DNA of 64,000 bases from the NCBI GenBank assembly GCA_018267705.1, contig JAFDXX010000017.1:62001-126000 (forward strand). Direction: 5' to 3'. Every line of letters starts with the position of its first letter. The first letter of the stretch is position 1. Origin of the DNA: Bacteroidota bacterium. Its GTDB lineage: Bacteria > Bacteroidota > Bacteroidia > Chitinophagales > Chitinophagaceae. This document shows, piece after piece, positions 26,668 through 36,679 of this stretch. Under the pieces are notes generated by a model, which worked only from the letters and a program-made list of their open reading frames with translations, did no database searches and was not told the origin of the DNA. The position numbers and the translations under genes were made by a program.

Positions 26668-27936
26668 ATGTTTAAAAGAATAGTTTCGTTGCTTTGGCTT
26701 TATTATGATTTGTTACCCTCTTTTATTAAAAAATTATGTAAAGGAGGACGACATAAGAATAATATTTTAATTCTCAATCATCATTTTGACCAAGATATTC
26801 AGGCACTTCATAATGCAAACATAAATACCTCTATATTTATTTACGAATTATCTGCGTATAGACTGAATTTGATATTTAGAAGATTTTTAAGAGCTTCTAA
26901 GGATGAATGGTACTCATTTTATAATGATAACAATATTGCTAAAAGAGAGAGGTATGTTGTTTTTTTTAGCAAATTTATATTGCCCCTTTTTCGGATACTT
27001 AAAATTAAATTATTTGCAACACCTTCTGATTTGTTTCCCTACTTGCGAGATATAATACCAATATTGAAGAAAGAAGGTATAATAACAGTTGTTATAGATA
27101 AAGAAGGTACAATTAGCCCTTATTATATTGACTATTATTCAAAGGAAATAAAAGAGATGTACCCATTCATATCAGATTTTATGATAGTTTGGAGTGCACG
27201 ACAGAAAAAATTTTGGACAAAAGCAGGTGTAGATAGTGACAAAATATATATATGTGGGCAACCTCGTTCTGATTTTTGGTTTAAAAAGAATATTCATAAA
27301 ATTTTGCAACTACCCGGCAAACTTAAAAATGGAAGAAAAACAGTTCTATTTTTTTCTTTTGATAAGAATGCTTACATACCAGAAAGTTTATATCTATCCG
27401 GTAAGGTTACTTGGGATGTGCTGTTTCAAGAGGCTCACGATACTTTCTTTAATGTAGCTAATAACTTTCCCAATGTTAATTTCATTATTAAGACCCATCC
27501 GCAACAGAGAATGTCTGATGTAAAATATATAAAAGATAGGGCAAATAAATGCTCAAATATTTTTGTTTATGAGGGTGCAAATCTTTCAAATAGTTTAATA
27601 TATAATTCGGATATTATTATTGGCTTTCAAACAACAGCTTTAATTGAGGCAATGATGGTTAATAAACCTATAATTTATATTTTTTGGGGAACTGCAGTAA
27701 TGTGGAAGGATAACTTAATTCCTTTTCATGATTCAGGTGCTTTATATGTAGCAAACTCTTCTCAAAGTTTATATTCGATAGTAGTTGATATGATTAACGA
27801 GAAATACAATTTTTCGGAAGATAAAACGCGGATTTTAAAGCAGAAAGAATTTGTTGAGGAATATATGTATCAATGTAATGGCGAATCTGCTTTGAGAACC
27901 TTACAAACTATTAATGATCTTATAAATGCATATTAA
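26668..27936 (+). CDS. Putative GT-B-like glycosyl/glycerophosphate transferase of the polysaccharide locus
   Basis: A 422-aa protein I do not recognise with certainty. It has features of GT-B or capsule-type transferases: ILNHHFDQDIQAL near the N terminus, YICGQPRSDFW near residue 194, NFIIKTHPQQRMSD near 277 and a C-terminal donor-site-like segment IIGFQTTALIEAMMVNKPIIY near 319. CDP-glycerol glycerophosphotransferase-like and KpsC/S-like folds share this layout. It overlaps the flippase gene by 11 bases. It could attach the nonulosonic acid, but this is inference. Confidence 0.6.
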   Translation: MFKRIVSLLWLYYDLLPSFIKKLCKGGRHKNNILILNHHFDQDIQALHNANINTSIFIYELSAYRLNLIFRRFLRASKDEWYSFYNDNNIAKRERYVVFFSKFILPLFRILKIKLFATPSDLFPYLRDIIPILKKEGIITVVIDKEGTISPYYIDYYSKEIKEMYPFISDFMIVWSARQKKFWTKAGVDSDKIYICGQPRSDFWFKKNIHKILQLPGKLKNGRKTVLFFSFDKNAYIPESLYLSGKVTWDVLFQEAHDTFFNVANNFPNVNFIIKTHPQQRMSDVKYIKDRANKCSNIFVYEGANLSNSLIYNSDIIIGFQTTALIEAMMVNKPIIYIFWGTAVMWKDNLIPFHDSGALYVANSSQSLYSIVVDMINEKYNFSEDKTRILKQKEFVEEYMYQCNGESALRTLQTINDLINAY

Positions 27937-29461
27937 GAAACGATTAGCCATTAACTTTATTACTGCAAATTTGAGTACTCTTATCTCTATTGTGGTACAA
28001 TTAATAGCTATACCTAGGTTAGTTTATTTTCTAGGGTTAAGTTATTATAGCTTATATACGCTTTTTTTGTTTTTTTCATTAACTAGTGGACTGGCATTAT
28101 TTGATTTTGGAATACAGGGAACTTTGGTAAAACTCTTAGCAGAAGATATTGAAAGAGGAGATGGAAATATGATTCGGAAACGATTAATAAATTCATTACT
28201 TCTTTTTTCAATTATGGGTATAATCGCGTTTGTAGTTGTATATTTCTTATTATTCTTTGATATTTTCCGAATAGCAAGTTTTTTTTCAACTTCAAGAGGG
28301 CTTCAAATATTCTCTTTGTTAGCTGCATTAAATATCTTTTTTGATTTTATTTTTATCTTTTCTTCGACAATTTTAGAAGCAATAATGCGTAAAGATATTA
28401 TAGATTATTTGAATGTAGTTAAATTGTTAGTATATTTTATATTTGTAATATTTTTTATTGGGAAAATTTCAGAAACTTTTGAAGCTGTGTTATATTTTAC
28501 AGTTGGATGCAATTTTTGTATTGTTATTTTATCTTTTATAATTTGTTACTTTTTACTTGGTAGGGGAAGATCACTTGCTCATTTAAAATTTGAATTTAGT
28601 TTTTGGGAAATTCGGCACCTTTTTGCATTAAGTAGACATCTCTTTGTAAGTAGATTTGTGGGTTTTTTAGATGTACAGCTCCCGAGAATCTTAATTGGGT
28701 TAATATTACCCATAAATTATGTTGGGTTATTTGATTTAGCACAGAGAGTTGTTGGTGTGCTTAGAAATATTGGTGGAAAAATTTCTCAAGTTGGCCTAAT
28801 AGCATACTCCTCTGCATTAAATTTACAAGGTCATAAAGATAAATTGAATGAAGTTTTTTTGAAAGCAACTAAATATTCTATTTTAATTGTAATGCCTTTT
28901 ATTATAATATGCTTTTGCTATACAGATTTACTAATGAAATATTGGTTAAAGAGTAATTTTCCTGAGCTAAATATTATGATAAAATTTTATTTATTGCAAT
29001 TAATTAATACAATGCTAATAAATGTTGGCAGCGTAATTTTAGTTGGCATTAATAGAGTAAGAATAATTATTAAATTAACAGTTACTCTTTTTATAACAAC
29101 TACCTGTATATCAGTATTCGTATTATATTTTTTTAATACAAAAGGACTTTCCATATTAGCTTGGGTATCTTCTTTAATTTTAACCCCATTGTATTTAAAA
29201 ATAATATTACATGAATTTTCCATAAGTGGGAAGGTTTTTTATAATACAGTTATAAAACATCATTTAATAATTTCTATACTTCTTTTTTTTATAATTATAG
29301 GGGTGAATTACTTGTATATGATTAATTCAATACTAGTTTTTTTGTGTGCAATTACATTTTTTGTTTTGAGTTATTATATAATTTATTTTTTTAAAGGATT
29401 AACCCCAACGGACCATAAACAATTACTTCTTACGGTTAAAAGCTTCTTTAGATCTGAATAA
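27926..29461 (+). CDS. Lipid-linked oligosaccharide flippase, Wzx-like
   Basis: A 511-aa integral membrane protein with about 12-14 hydrophobic helices starting at MHIKKRLAINFITANLSTL and a polysaccharide-biosynthesis/MATE-type pattern (LGLSYYSLYTLF, SGLALFDFGIQG, LAEDIERGDG). It is expected to move the undecaprenyl-linked repeat unit across the inner membrane for the polymerase encoded two genes downstream. No symbol is given because Wzx proteins diverge quickly. Confidence 0.85.
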   Translation: MHIKKRLAINFITANLSTLISIVVQLIAIPRLVYFLGLSYYSLYTLFLFFSLTSGLALFDFGIQGTLVKLLAEDIERGDGNMIRKRLINSLLLFSIMGIIAFVVVYFLLFFDIFRIASFFSTSRGLQIFSLLAALNIFFDFIFIFSSTILEAIMRKDIIDYLNVVKLLVYFIFVIFFIGKISETFEAVLYFTVGCNFCIVILSFIICYFLLGRGRSLAHLKFEFSFWEIRHLFALSRHLFVSRFVGFLDVQLPRILIGLILPINYVGLFDLAQRVVGVLRNIGGKISQVGLIAYSSALNLQGHKDKLNEVFLKATKYSILIVMPFIIICFCYTDLLMKYWLKSNFPELNIMIKFYLLQLINTMLINVGSVILVGINRVRIIIKLTVTLFITTTCISVFVLYFFNTKGLSILAWVSSLILTPLYLKIILHEFSISGKVFYNTVIKHHLIISILLFFIIIGVNYLYMINSILVFLCAITFFVLSYYIIYFFKGLTPTDHKQLLLTVKSFFRSE

Positions 29462-29506
29462 AAACCGTGATTATTGATAGTACAACATAATGATTAATTC
29501 TTAGAT

Positions 29507-30907
29507 ATGAATGTGTGTTTTTTTTCAAATTTTGATAAAACAATTTTCTTTAGAAAACTTCAAGTTCGACTGGAAAAAGATAGTAGGAACACATATTATT
29601 GGGTGTGCAGTTCTCCAAAATGGAAGCAATGGTTATTAGAAGAAGGAGTTAAGGATAAATTTATTTTAGATATTTCTTTTACAAACAAAAAATATTTAAA
29701 ATTTATAAAAAGTCCTGAATTTGAACTTATAAAAGAAGAGTTGTATTCTATCGAAAGCAAAATTAATCTTAGTATAAATTATATTATACTAATGGATAGA
29801 AACCTAAGAAGGTACAAAAGAGATTTTTCTACAGCATATATATTGTATGTATATTATTTAATTAAGAATTTTTATAAAGAAAATAATATTGAAACTATAT
29901 TTTCTGAAGTAACGCATGCAGCAGAGGTCTTGTCAATTGAAACTTCATTTTTCTTGGGTGTTAGTCATTATAATATATCCCAATTGGCTATACCTGGAAA
30001 TAAATTTTCTTTTTTTAAAACTTTTGCAAATACAGAAATTTTTAATCCACATAAGAAGGTTAATGATAGTATTGCTAATTATGATTATGCTATTTCAGCC
30101 TTAATTAACAAAACTAAACCTAAATATTATTTCTCACAACTCAAGCAACCACGGTTTAGTGGTTTATGGATAAAAAAATTTTTTAACTATCTGATAGATA
30201 ATTCTTCTTATAATGGTGATTGTACAGAGTCGGGTGTTTGGTTGCGGACCTTAAAGAAAACTTTATTATTGTGGAATACTTTTTTCTTGAACAATTGTGT
30301 TAGGTTCTATTCTCCTTTACCCACTGATTCCTATGTGTTGTATTTTTGGCAACGACAGCCAGAGGCCACTATTGATCTTTTTGCTGGATTATTTTCTAAT
30401 CAGGTTGAGTTATTAAAGAATATATCTCGCTGTAGCCCTTGTAACCTGAAAATATTTGTCAAATTTCATCCAAATGGTGTTGGAGAACTTTCTTCTTCAC
30501 AAATTATAACTTTATTAAGAATACCTAATTTGTACATTATTAATTATAATACCGAGAGTCATAGTTTAATTATGAAATCAAAGGCTGTAATAACAATTAC
30601 AGGAACGGTTGGATTTGAAGCAGCTATGTTAAATAAGTTGGTTATAATGTTTGGCGATATGTATTTTGACAAGCTTTCTAAGATTATTAAAATTAATTCT
30701 TATACTGAACTTAAGAATTTACTTTTTAAAATAGAACAAGTATGTGCTGAAACAGCTTATAATGTGGAAGAAGATAGGTTATTGTTAAATGAAATATACT
30801 CTAATGCATTTGATGGGATAATATCTGATCCTAAAACAGACATTGATTGTATTAATAACAATAATATAGAAATAGTTTCAAATGCATTTTATTATATAGT
30901 GGAATAA
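29507..30907 (+). CDS. Capsule-type polysaccharide transferase (KpsC/KpsS-like fold)
   Basis: A 466-aa soluble protein. The C-terminal half carries the pattern of capsule synthesis transferases: YFWQRQPEATIDLFAG near residue 278, FSNQVELLKNI, KIFVKFHPNGVG near 320 and ITITGTVGFEAAMLNKLVIMFG near 363 (compare KEHP and GTxGxEAL in KpsC/S). The N-terminal half has no motif I recognise. In KpsC/S these domains transfer beta-Kdo from CMP-Kdo; here the cluster makes a CMP-nonulosonate, so this is a candidate CMP-sugar transferase. That is inference. Confidence 0.65.
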   Translation: MNVCFFSNFDKTIFFRKLQVRLEKDSRNTYYWVCSSPKWKQWLLEEGVKDKFILDISFTNKKYLKFIKSPEFELIKEELYSIESKINLSINYIILMDRNLRRYKRDFSTAYILYVYYLIKNFYKENNIETIFSEVTHAAEVLSIETSFFLGVSHYNISQLAIPGNKFSFFKTFANTEIFNPHKKVNDSIANYDYAISALINKTKPKYYFSQLKQPRFSGLWIKKFFNYLIDNSSYNGDCTESGVWLRTLKKTLLLWNTFFLNNCVRFYSPLPTDSYVLYFWQRQPEATIDLFAGLFSNQVELLKNISRCSPCNLKIFVKFHPNGVGELSSSQIITLLRIPNLYIINYNTESHSLIMKSKAVITITGTVGFEAAMLNKLVIMFGDMYFDKLSKIIKINSYTELKNLLFKIEQVCAETAYNVEEDRLLLNEIYSNAFDGIISDPKTDIDCINNNNIEIVSNAFYYIVE

Positions 30908-30909
30908 AG

Positions 30910-32229
30910 ATGGAAATATATATAAATACTTTTTTTCTGTTTTTGTTTTTATATTATATAATAAGAGTGTTAAAGAAATATGGCTTTTTACTTTTGCCGG
31001 TAATGCCTATATTGTTTATCTTCTTATGGCAAATTTTTTCTGTTTATTATTTAGATTTTGGTGGGGTTTATTCGTTTGAATTGAATTTAACAACTCATCC
31101 TACTTGTGCTACTACTGGTTTAATTTTTTTTTCATTTATTTTTTTAATAACCTATGAATATATCTTTCTTAAATTTGCTTTACGAAATAAGAGTACAACT
31201 TCTTCCTTTTTTATACATCAGAGTAATAGATATGTTTATATTAGCTATTATATCATTATTACATTTTGTATTATATTGTTTTTAGCACTTGCTGCTTACT
31301 TCATTAGTACTGGTATCCCATTGTTTTCAGGAGAAAATAGAGCTGATTTTAATAGTAGAATTGAAAAAGTACCTATACTGAATTTTTTATATAATAATAT
31401 GCGGACTCTTATATTTTTCTTGGGCTATATTTTGTGCTTTAGATTAAGAAAACAACATAAGTATATTATATTTTTTTTCGTGGGGTTATTTTTTTTGGTT
31501 TTAGTGCTTTCTGGAAATAAATTCTCTGCATTATTTGATTTATGCGTTAATTTTTTAATGGCTCCGTCTATTTTTATAATTAGAAAAAAAATACCGGTTA
31601 CTAAACTAATGCTATATTTTTCTTTAGGAATAATAGTGATATTAAGTATAGTATTTATTCAGAGTTTTAAGTATTCGTATATATTAAGTGATGGTAATTC
31701 TAACATATTTCAATATTTAGCAGAACGTGTTTTTATTTTGCAAGGCGGGATTTGGTGGAGGACCTTTTTTTTGGTTTCAATTGAAAAAATTAATTGGTAT
31801 AATCATTTGAGTACTGAACTTCAAAGCCTGATAAGTTCTCAGCATTCTGGATATACTGGTCTTAAATTTTTGATGGAACAAGCGTCTGAGGCTCGTAATA
31901 TATATGAATTGTTAGATTATGGTCAATTTATGTTTACTGGGGGTTCCCCGGCAATTTTTCTTGCTACTTTCGGTAAATTTTTTTCTCTTGCTGTTTTTTT
32001 TCTATTTTCTATAGTGTTTTCATTACTTCTCAGGGGGTTAATGTTTATAATTAAATTTAAATATTTAATTATAATATATATATATTTCTGTTTTTTTTAT
32101 AATTTTTTAATTATGATAAATGCTGGTGAGTTTTCTGTTTTTTTTACTTTAGGTGATTTATTTCGGTTATTGATTATCTTATTTAGTGCTATTTTTTTAT
32201 ATACCTCATCAAAGAAATCCGTTGAATAA
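30910..32229 (+). CDS. O-antigen/oligosaccharide repeat polymerase, Wzy-like
   Basis: A 439-aa integral membrane protein with about ten or eleven helices and a larger external loop near residues 245-340 that contains SGYTGLKFLMEQ and FTGGSPAIFLATFGKF. This layout is typical of Wzy polymerases, which have little sequence conservation. Its place between flippase, export and transferase genes supports the call. The start is two bases after the previous stop. Confidence 0.78.
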   Translation: MEIYINTFFLFLFLYYIIRVLKKYGFLLLPVMPILFIFLWQIFSVYYLDFGGVYSFELNLTTHPTCATTGLIFFSFIFLITYEYIFLKFALRNKSTTSSFFIHQSNRYVYISYYIIITFCIILFLALAAYFISTGIPLFSGENRADFNSRIEKVPILNFLYNNMRTLIFFLGYILCFRLRKQHKYIIFFFVGLFFLVLVLSGNKFSALFDLCVNFLMAPSIFIIRKKIPVTKLMLYFSLGIIVILSIVFIQSFKYSYILSDGNSNIFQYLAERVFILQGGIWWRTFFLVSIEKINWYNHLSTELQSLISSQHSGYTGLKFLMEQASEARNIYELLDYGQFMFTGGSPAIFLATFGKFFSLAVFFLFSIVFSLLLRGLMFIIKFKYLIIIYIYFCFFYNFLIMINAGEFSVFFTLGDLFRLLIILFSAIFLYTSSKKSVE

Positions 32230-32243
32230 TTTATTTATTTTGA

Positions 32244-33389
32244 GTGAAACAACAAGAACAAAAATATCGAGTAGCAATTAATGCTACAATATTAGATGAT
32301 AAACCATCGGGCTTAGGTATGGTAACAATGAATATTATTAACCGACTACCAGATTTGTTACCAGATGTACATTTTACTATTTATACGTCATATGCAAAAG
32401 ATCTTAGGGATGATATTGATATAAAACTCACTTCAAAATTATTGCAATATTCAAAATTCAAGAAACTCTCTGGCTTGTATCGGTTATATTGGAATCAAGT
32501 GGTTCTTCTTTTTATAAGCAGAAGATACAATCTAATTTATTCTCCAACGCCTCATGGCTCTCTTTTTATTAGAAAACAAATAATAACTATACATGATCTA
32601 ATATCTATAAGAACTGATAAATTATATGCAGTTTACAATTTACAAGCCCATTATTATAATTTTCTTTTACCTTCTCTTGCTAAGAAATGTGTTAAAATAA
32701 TAAGCGTATCTAATTTTACTAAGGGTGAGATAATTAGGTATCTGAAATGTGATGCAACTAAAATAGTTACAATATACAACGGTTATAATAAAGAGTTGTT
32801 TAATAATTTTAAAAAAACTGGTATAGAATCTAAGCAAGCACCCCCCTTTATATTGGCAGTAGGGGCTACATATCCTCACAAAAATATTGAATATCTGATT
32901 AGGGTATTCAATAAGTTAAAAAACAAAAAATTAATTAAGCATTATTTATTGATTGCAGGCGGAAAAAACGCTTATTTAGAGAATCTAAAAGTTTATATTA
33001 CTGAGTTGGGCATATCTGAATGGGTAATTATAAAACCTTATGTTACTAATCAGGAGATGTCCTCTTTATACAAACAAGCTGCTTGTTTGGTTTATCCAAG
33101 CCTTTGTGAAGGCTTTGGTCTGCCAGTTATTGAGGCCATGGCATGTGATTGTCCTGTAATTTCTTCAAACTACTCTTCTTTAGGAGAAATTGCAGGGAAT
33201 GCTTGCTTGTTTATTGATCCATTGGATGAGAATAGCCTTGAAGATGCATTGATTCTAATAATTAATAATGAATCTATAAGAAATGATGTTATCCAAAAAG
33301 GAAGACTGCAGGCACAAAAATACAGTTGGGAGAAAACGGCAAGTGATGTTGCGTTTGAAATTAATTCGTTCTTAAATAAACTAACGTAG
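32244..33389 (+). CDS. Glycosyltransferase family 4
   Basis: A retaining GT-B glycosyltransferase of 381 aa. It has the N-terminal PSGLGMVTMNIINRLPDLL helix, FILAVGATYPHKNIEYL where the donor domain begins, and CLVYPSLCEGFGLPVIEAMA with the conserved E..G..E nucleotide-sugar site. The start codon is GTG at 32244. It probably adds a hexose to the lipid-linked repeat; donor and acceptor cannot be read from sequence. Confidence 0.9.
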   Translation: MKQQEQKYRVAINATILDDKPSGLGMVTMNIINRLPDLLPDVHFTIYTSYAKDLRDDIDIKLTSKLLQYSKFKKLSGLYRLYWNQVVLLFISRRYNLIYSPTPHGSLFIRKQIITIHDLISIRTDKLYAVYNLQAHYYNFLLPSLAKKCVKIISVSNFTKGEIIRYLKCDATKIVTIYNGYNKELFNNFKKTGIESKQAPPFILAVGATYPHKNIEYLIRVFNKLKNKKLIKHYLLIAGGKNAYLENLKVYITELGISEWVIIKPYVTNQEMSSLYKQAACLVYPSLCEGFGLPVIEAMACDCPVISSNYSSLGEIAGNACLFIDPLDENSLEDALILIINNESIRNDVIQKGRLQAQKYSWEKTASDVAFEINSFLNKLT

Positions 33390-33420
33390 GGATAACAAGC
33401 ATAATGAGAATATATTTTTT

Positions 33421-34368
33421 ATGAACACAAACCCTTCAATTGGTGTAGCTATATTGACTTTTAATGGTATGAAGCATTTGCCTAAGTGCCTTACTGCTGT
33501 TTTAAATTCAAAAGGCATTGATAAGGTTTTGGTTATAGACTCTTCATCAACTGATGGTACAGTAGAATATGTAAGAAAAACGAATATTGAATTATTATGT
33601 ATTCCTCAGTCTGAATTTAATCATGGGTTAACAAGAGAAAAAGCGAGAAAATATTTAAATACAGATATTGTAGTAATGCTAACTCAGGATGCATACCTTG
33701 TTGATGAGAGCTCAATAGAGAATCTAATAAAACCTATTGTTTTTAAAAAATGTGCAGTTACTTATGGTAGACAAATACCTCATGATGGAGCAAAATTTTA
33801 TGAGTCTTTTCCCAGACACTATAATTACCCTATAGTAAAAAGTATTTTACAAGTAAGAACAATGGCTAATTTAAATATTTATGGTGCGAAATTATTTTTT
33901 TGTTCAGATTCATTTTCTGCATATGCTAATGATAAATTAGATGAAATTGGGGGTTTCCCTGAAACATTGACCCACGAAGATTATTTGGTGTCATTTAAAT
34001 TATTGCGAAATGGCTACGCAATTGGGTATGTAAGTAATGCTATTGTTAAGCATTCTCATGATTATTCTTTAGTAATGGAATTGAAACGGCATTTTGACGC
34101 AGGCTTTGTAAGAGGTAAATTTAAAGAACTTGAAGATACAACAGGAAAAACTGAAAAAATAGGCGTTAGCTTTGCAATTGAATTTATAAAAGCAACAAAA
34201 AAACAAAAAGGTATTATATATATACCATATTCACTTTCAATACTTATTGCTAAATATATAGGTTTTAAGTTGGGGTATTTCGGAGTAACATTTCTCCCAA
34301 TAGCATTTAAGAAAAGGTTAAGTAGCCATCGATTTTATTGGGAATCTATTTATGTAAAAACTAAATAA
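33421..34368 (+). CDS. Glycosyltransferase family 2 (rhamnosyltransferase-like)
   Basis: A 315-aa GT-A inverting glycosyltransferase. SIGVAILTFNGMKHLPKCL, VIDSSSTDGTVEYV and MLTQDAYLVDE (the QDA variant seen in many rhamnosyltransferases) lie in the first 105 residues; GGFPETLTHEDYLVSF near 180 is the acceptor-side motif. The C terminus has an amphipathic or hydrophobic segment. It is the last gene before an intergenic promoter. Confidence 0.88.
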   Translation: MNTNPSIGVAILTFNGMKHLPKCLTAVLNSKGIDKVLVIDSSSTDGTVEYVRKTNIELLCIPQSEFNHGLTREKARKYLNTDIVVMLTQDAYLVDESSIENLIKPIVFKKCAVTYGRQIPHDGAKFYESFPRHYNYPIVKSILQVRTMANLNIYGAKLFFCSDSFSAYANDKLDEIGGFPETLTHEDYLVSFKLLRNGYAIGYVSNAIVKHSHDYSLVMELKRHFDAGFVRGKFKELEDTTGKTEKIGVSFAIEFIKATKKQKGIIYIPYSLSILIAKYIGFKLGYFGVTFLPIAFKKRLSSHRFYWESIYVKTK

Positions 34369-34385
34369 TTAAATTAATAACGAGT

Positions 34386-34414
34386 TTGAATAAATAAACT
34401 TTTACTTATCTTTG
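34386..34414 (+). promoter_or_regulatory. Promoter before the initiating sugar transferase
   Basis: TTG at 34386-34388, an 18-base spacer and TATCTTTG at 34407-34414 match the Bacteroidota promoter consensus. It lies in the only gap of over 100 bases inside the glycan locus and would drive the sugar transferase and dut separately from the upstream genes. Confidence 0.65.
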
Positions 34415-34479
34415 TAGTCTTTCATTTACGAATCGATTACCCCCGTAGTTTAAAAACATCAAGAATCAAAAATTGTACA

Positions 34480-35196
34480 ATGAAGCAAATTATGAATTTT
34501 AAGCGGGCTAAAAACTTTGATACTTTTAATGAAAAGAATTTATTAAATGATTGGATAGACAATATTCAGTTTAAAGCTTTTGGTATTAATCATAGTTTTT
34601 TCAAAAGAATTTTTGACATATTTTTCTCACTTTTTATTATCCTTTTTGTGTTTAGTTGGCTTTTCCCCATAATAGCACTAATAATCAAACTGTCTTCTCG
34701 TGGCCCTATATTATTTATTCAGGACAGGGTAGGCTTAAATGGAAAATTATTCCGATGCTATAAATTTAGAACTATGAAAGTGGCTAATGTCAAATACATG
34801 TATACACCAACTACTTCAAGGGATACTAGAGTAACATTATTTGGCAAATTTTTACGTAAAACTAATTTAGATGAACTGCCGCAATTTTTTAATGTTTTGA
34901 AAGGGGAAATGAGCCTCGTTGGACCAAGACCACATCCTATAGCTTTTCATAAAACGTATGCTAGTTTTATTGAAAATATTGATGCAAGGCTTTTGGTAAA
35001 ACCCGGTATAACGGGTATGGCACAAATACGTGGATACAGAGGCGATGTTGAAGATTTTGAAGAAAACAAATTCAGAACTAAAAAAAGAATTGCTTTTGAT
35101 ATTCTGTATATTAAACTATGGTCATTTAAAACTGATATGTGGATAGTTTATACTACTGTTGTTCAAATGCTTGGACGTAAAACAAACGGGCATTAA
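34480..35196 (+). CDS. Undecaprenyl-phosphate sugar-1-phosphate transferase
   Basis: Initiates the repeat unit by moving a sugar-1-phosphate from a UDP-sugar to undecaprenyl phosphate. This is the bacterial sugar transferase (PF02397-type) domain: one N-terminal membrane hairpin ([19 protein letters not shown]), then [41 protein letters not shown] and [12 protein letters not shown]. At 238 aa it lacks the extra N-terminal helices of WbaP, so it is a minimal PglC/WcaJ-core type. Own promoter upstream. Confidence 0.9.
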   Translation: MKQIMNFKRAKNFDTFNEKNLLNDWIDNIQFKAFGINHSFFKRIFDIFFSLFIILFVFSWLFPIIALIIKLSSRGPILFIQDRVGLNGKLFRCYKFRTMKVANVKYMYTPTTSRDTRVTLFGKFLRKTNLDELPQFFNVLKGEMSLVGPRPHPIAFHKTYASFIENIDARLLVKPGITGMAQIRGYRGDVEDFEENKFRTKKRIAFDILYIKLWSFKTDMWIVYTTVVQMLGRKTNGH

Positions 35197-35206
35197 AAAA
35201 TACTCT

Positions 35207-35641
35207 TTGCAACTCCCCATTCTCAATACTTCACCACATCCACTTCCTACTTATGCCACCAATGCATCTTCAGGATTGGATATTCGTGCTTTTGTAGAAA
35301 ATGCTGTTATATTACAACCTTTTGAAAGAGCATTAATTCCTACCGGTTTATTTATAGAATTACCTATTGGCTATGAAGCTCAAATTCGCCCCAGAAGCGG
35401 ATTGGCAATGAAATATGGAATTACTTGTTTAAATTCTCCCGGTACTATTGATGCAGATTATAGAGGTGAAATAAAAGTTATTTTAATTAATTTAGGAAAT
35501 CAACCTGTAACAATAAACAACGGCGACCGTATTGCTCAAATGGTTATTCAAAAAGTAGAAATGGTTGAATTGATAGAAGTGCAGGCATTAAATATAACCG
35601 AGCGTGGTGCAGGTGGTTTTGGTCATACAGGAAAAACATAA
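35207..35641 (+). CDS. dut: dUTP diphosphatase
   Basis: Hydrolyses dUTP to dUMP, keeping uracil out of DNA and supplying dTMP synthesis. The trimeric dUTPase motifs are ordered: [41 protein letters not shown] and [10 protein letters not shown]. The frame has no early ATG. I chose TTG at 35207, which gives 144 aa (usual family length) and starts 11 bases after the previous stop; TTG codons at 35159 and 35171 would overlap the sugar transferase gene. Confidence 0.92.
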   Translation: MQLPILNTSPHPLPTYATNASSGLDIRAFVENAVILQPFERALIPTGLFIELPIGYEAQIRPRSGLAMKYGITCLNSPGTIDADYRGEIKVILINLGNQPVTINNGDRIAQMVIQKVEMVELIEVQALNITERGAGGFGHTGKT

Positions 35642-35790
35642 TTCTCATTTTGAACGCAGTGAAGAATTTACTTAATAAGAAAAGGCTTACTTCGTTTAAC
35701 ATAACAATATTCGCAAACAGATTATTAGCTGCGGCTATATACCTTCATAATTGAATTTTTTTATTTATAATAAGAATTAGAATCACTATA

Positions 35791-36615
35791 ATGCGTTATT
35801 TTCTTTCAATATTTGTTGTAATTATATTTTTTGCATGCAGACCTACAAAAAAAATACAAACTATACAAACGGCTGTTGAAAAAAAAGATACCGCTACAAC
35901 TGTTATTGTTAAAGAAGTTCCTAAAGTAGATTCTGAACGTATTGTAAAAGATATTATGGGTAAGGTTTTAAAGCAAAAAATTAACTTTGAAACCTTTAAT
36001 GCTAAAGTAGCTGTAACATACGAATCTGCTGAAGAAAGTCAAAGAGTAACTGCGTACATAAGTTTGAAAAAAGACAGTATTTTATATGCAAAAATAGCAC
36101 TGCCACCTGTTGGCATAGTAGCAATGTTAATAGTTACTAAAGATAGTGTAGTATTGGCTCAAGTAAAAGGCAGTAACAGTAAAACGGTACAATATAGGTC
36201 AATTGCATATTTAAACGAACTTACACAAATACCTTTCGATTTTTCAACCTTGCAAGATATTCTTATAGGAAACCCTGTATTTATTGATAGTAATATTGTT
36301 TCATTTAAAAATACCAAAAACCAATTACGTGTGTTAATGGTGGGAGATATTTTTAAACACTTAGTTACATTAGATAATAACAATTTTAACCTACTACATA
36401 GTAAGTTAGATGATGTAGATATTATGAGAAATCGTACCTGCGATATTTCTTTCGGCGAATATGTCCCACTCAATAATTATCAGTTTGCTACTTATCGTCA
36501 AATCTCCGTAGCAGAAAAATCTAAACTGGATATTTTTTTAGATTTTAAAGATTATTCCATTAACGAACCGTTAAAGTACACATTTACCATCCCTAAAAAT
36601 TACAAGCATAAATAA
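35791..36615 (+). CDS. DUF4292 family lipoprotein
   Basis: A 274-aa lipoprotein with a lipobox ending in FFACRPTKK (Cys16). It is followed by a Thr/Lys/Val-rich linker, then a LolA/LolB-like beta domain (FNAKVAVTYES, RVTAYISLKKDSILYAKI, GIVAMLIVTKDSVVL). DUF4292 proteins are found in Bacteroidota next to an EnvC-type M23 gene, as here. The fold suggests lipid or lipoprotein handling at the outer membrane, but no function is proven. The 149 bases between dut and this gene hold no feature I can support. Confidence 0.8.
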   Translation: MRYFLSIFVVIIFFACRPTKKIQTIQTAVEKKDTATTVIVKEVPKVDSERIVKDIMGKVLKQKINFETFNAKVAVTYESAEESQRVTAYISLKKDSILYAKIALPPVGIVAMLIVTKDSVVLAQVKGSNSKTVQYRSIAYLNELTQIPFDFSTLQDILIGNPVFIDSNIVSFKNTKNQLRVLMVGDIFKHLVTLDNNNFNLLHSKLDDVDIMRNRTCDISFGEYVPLNNYQFATYRQISVAEKSKLDIFLDFKDYSINEPLKYTFTIPKNYKHK

Positions 36616-36679
36616 TTTAATAGCAATTTTAACGTTTTTGTTTAGGTAAAATATTCACTTTCGCTATCTCTCAAGTATT

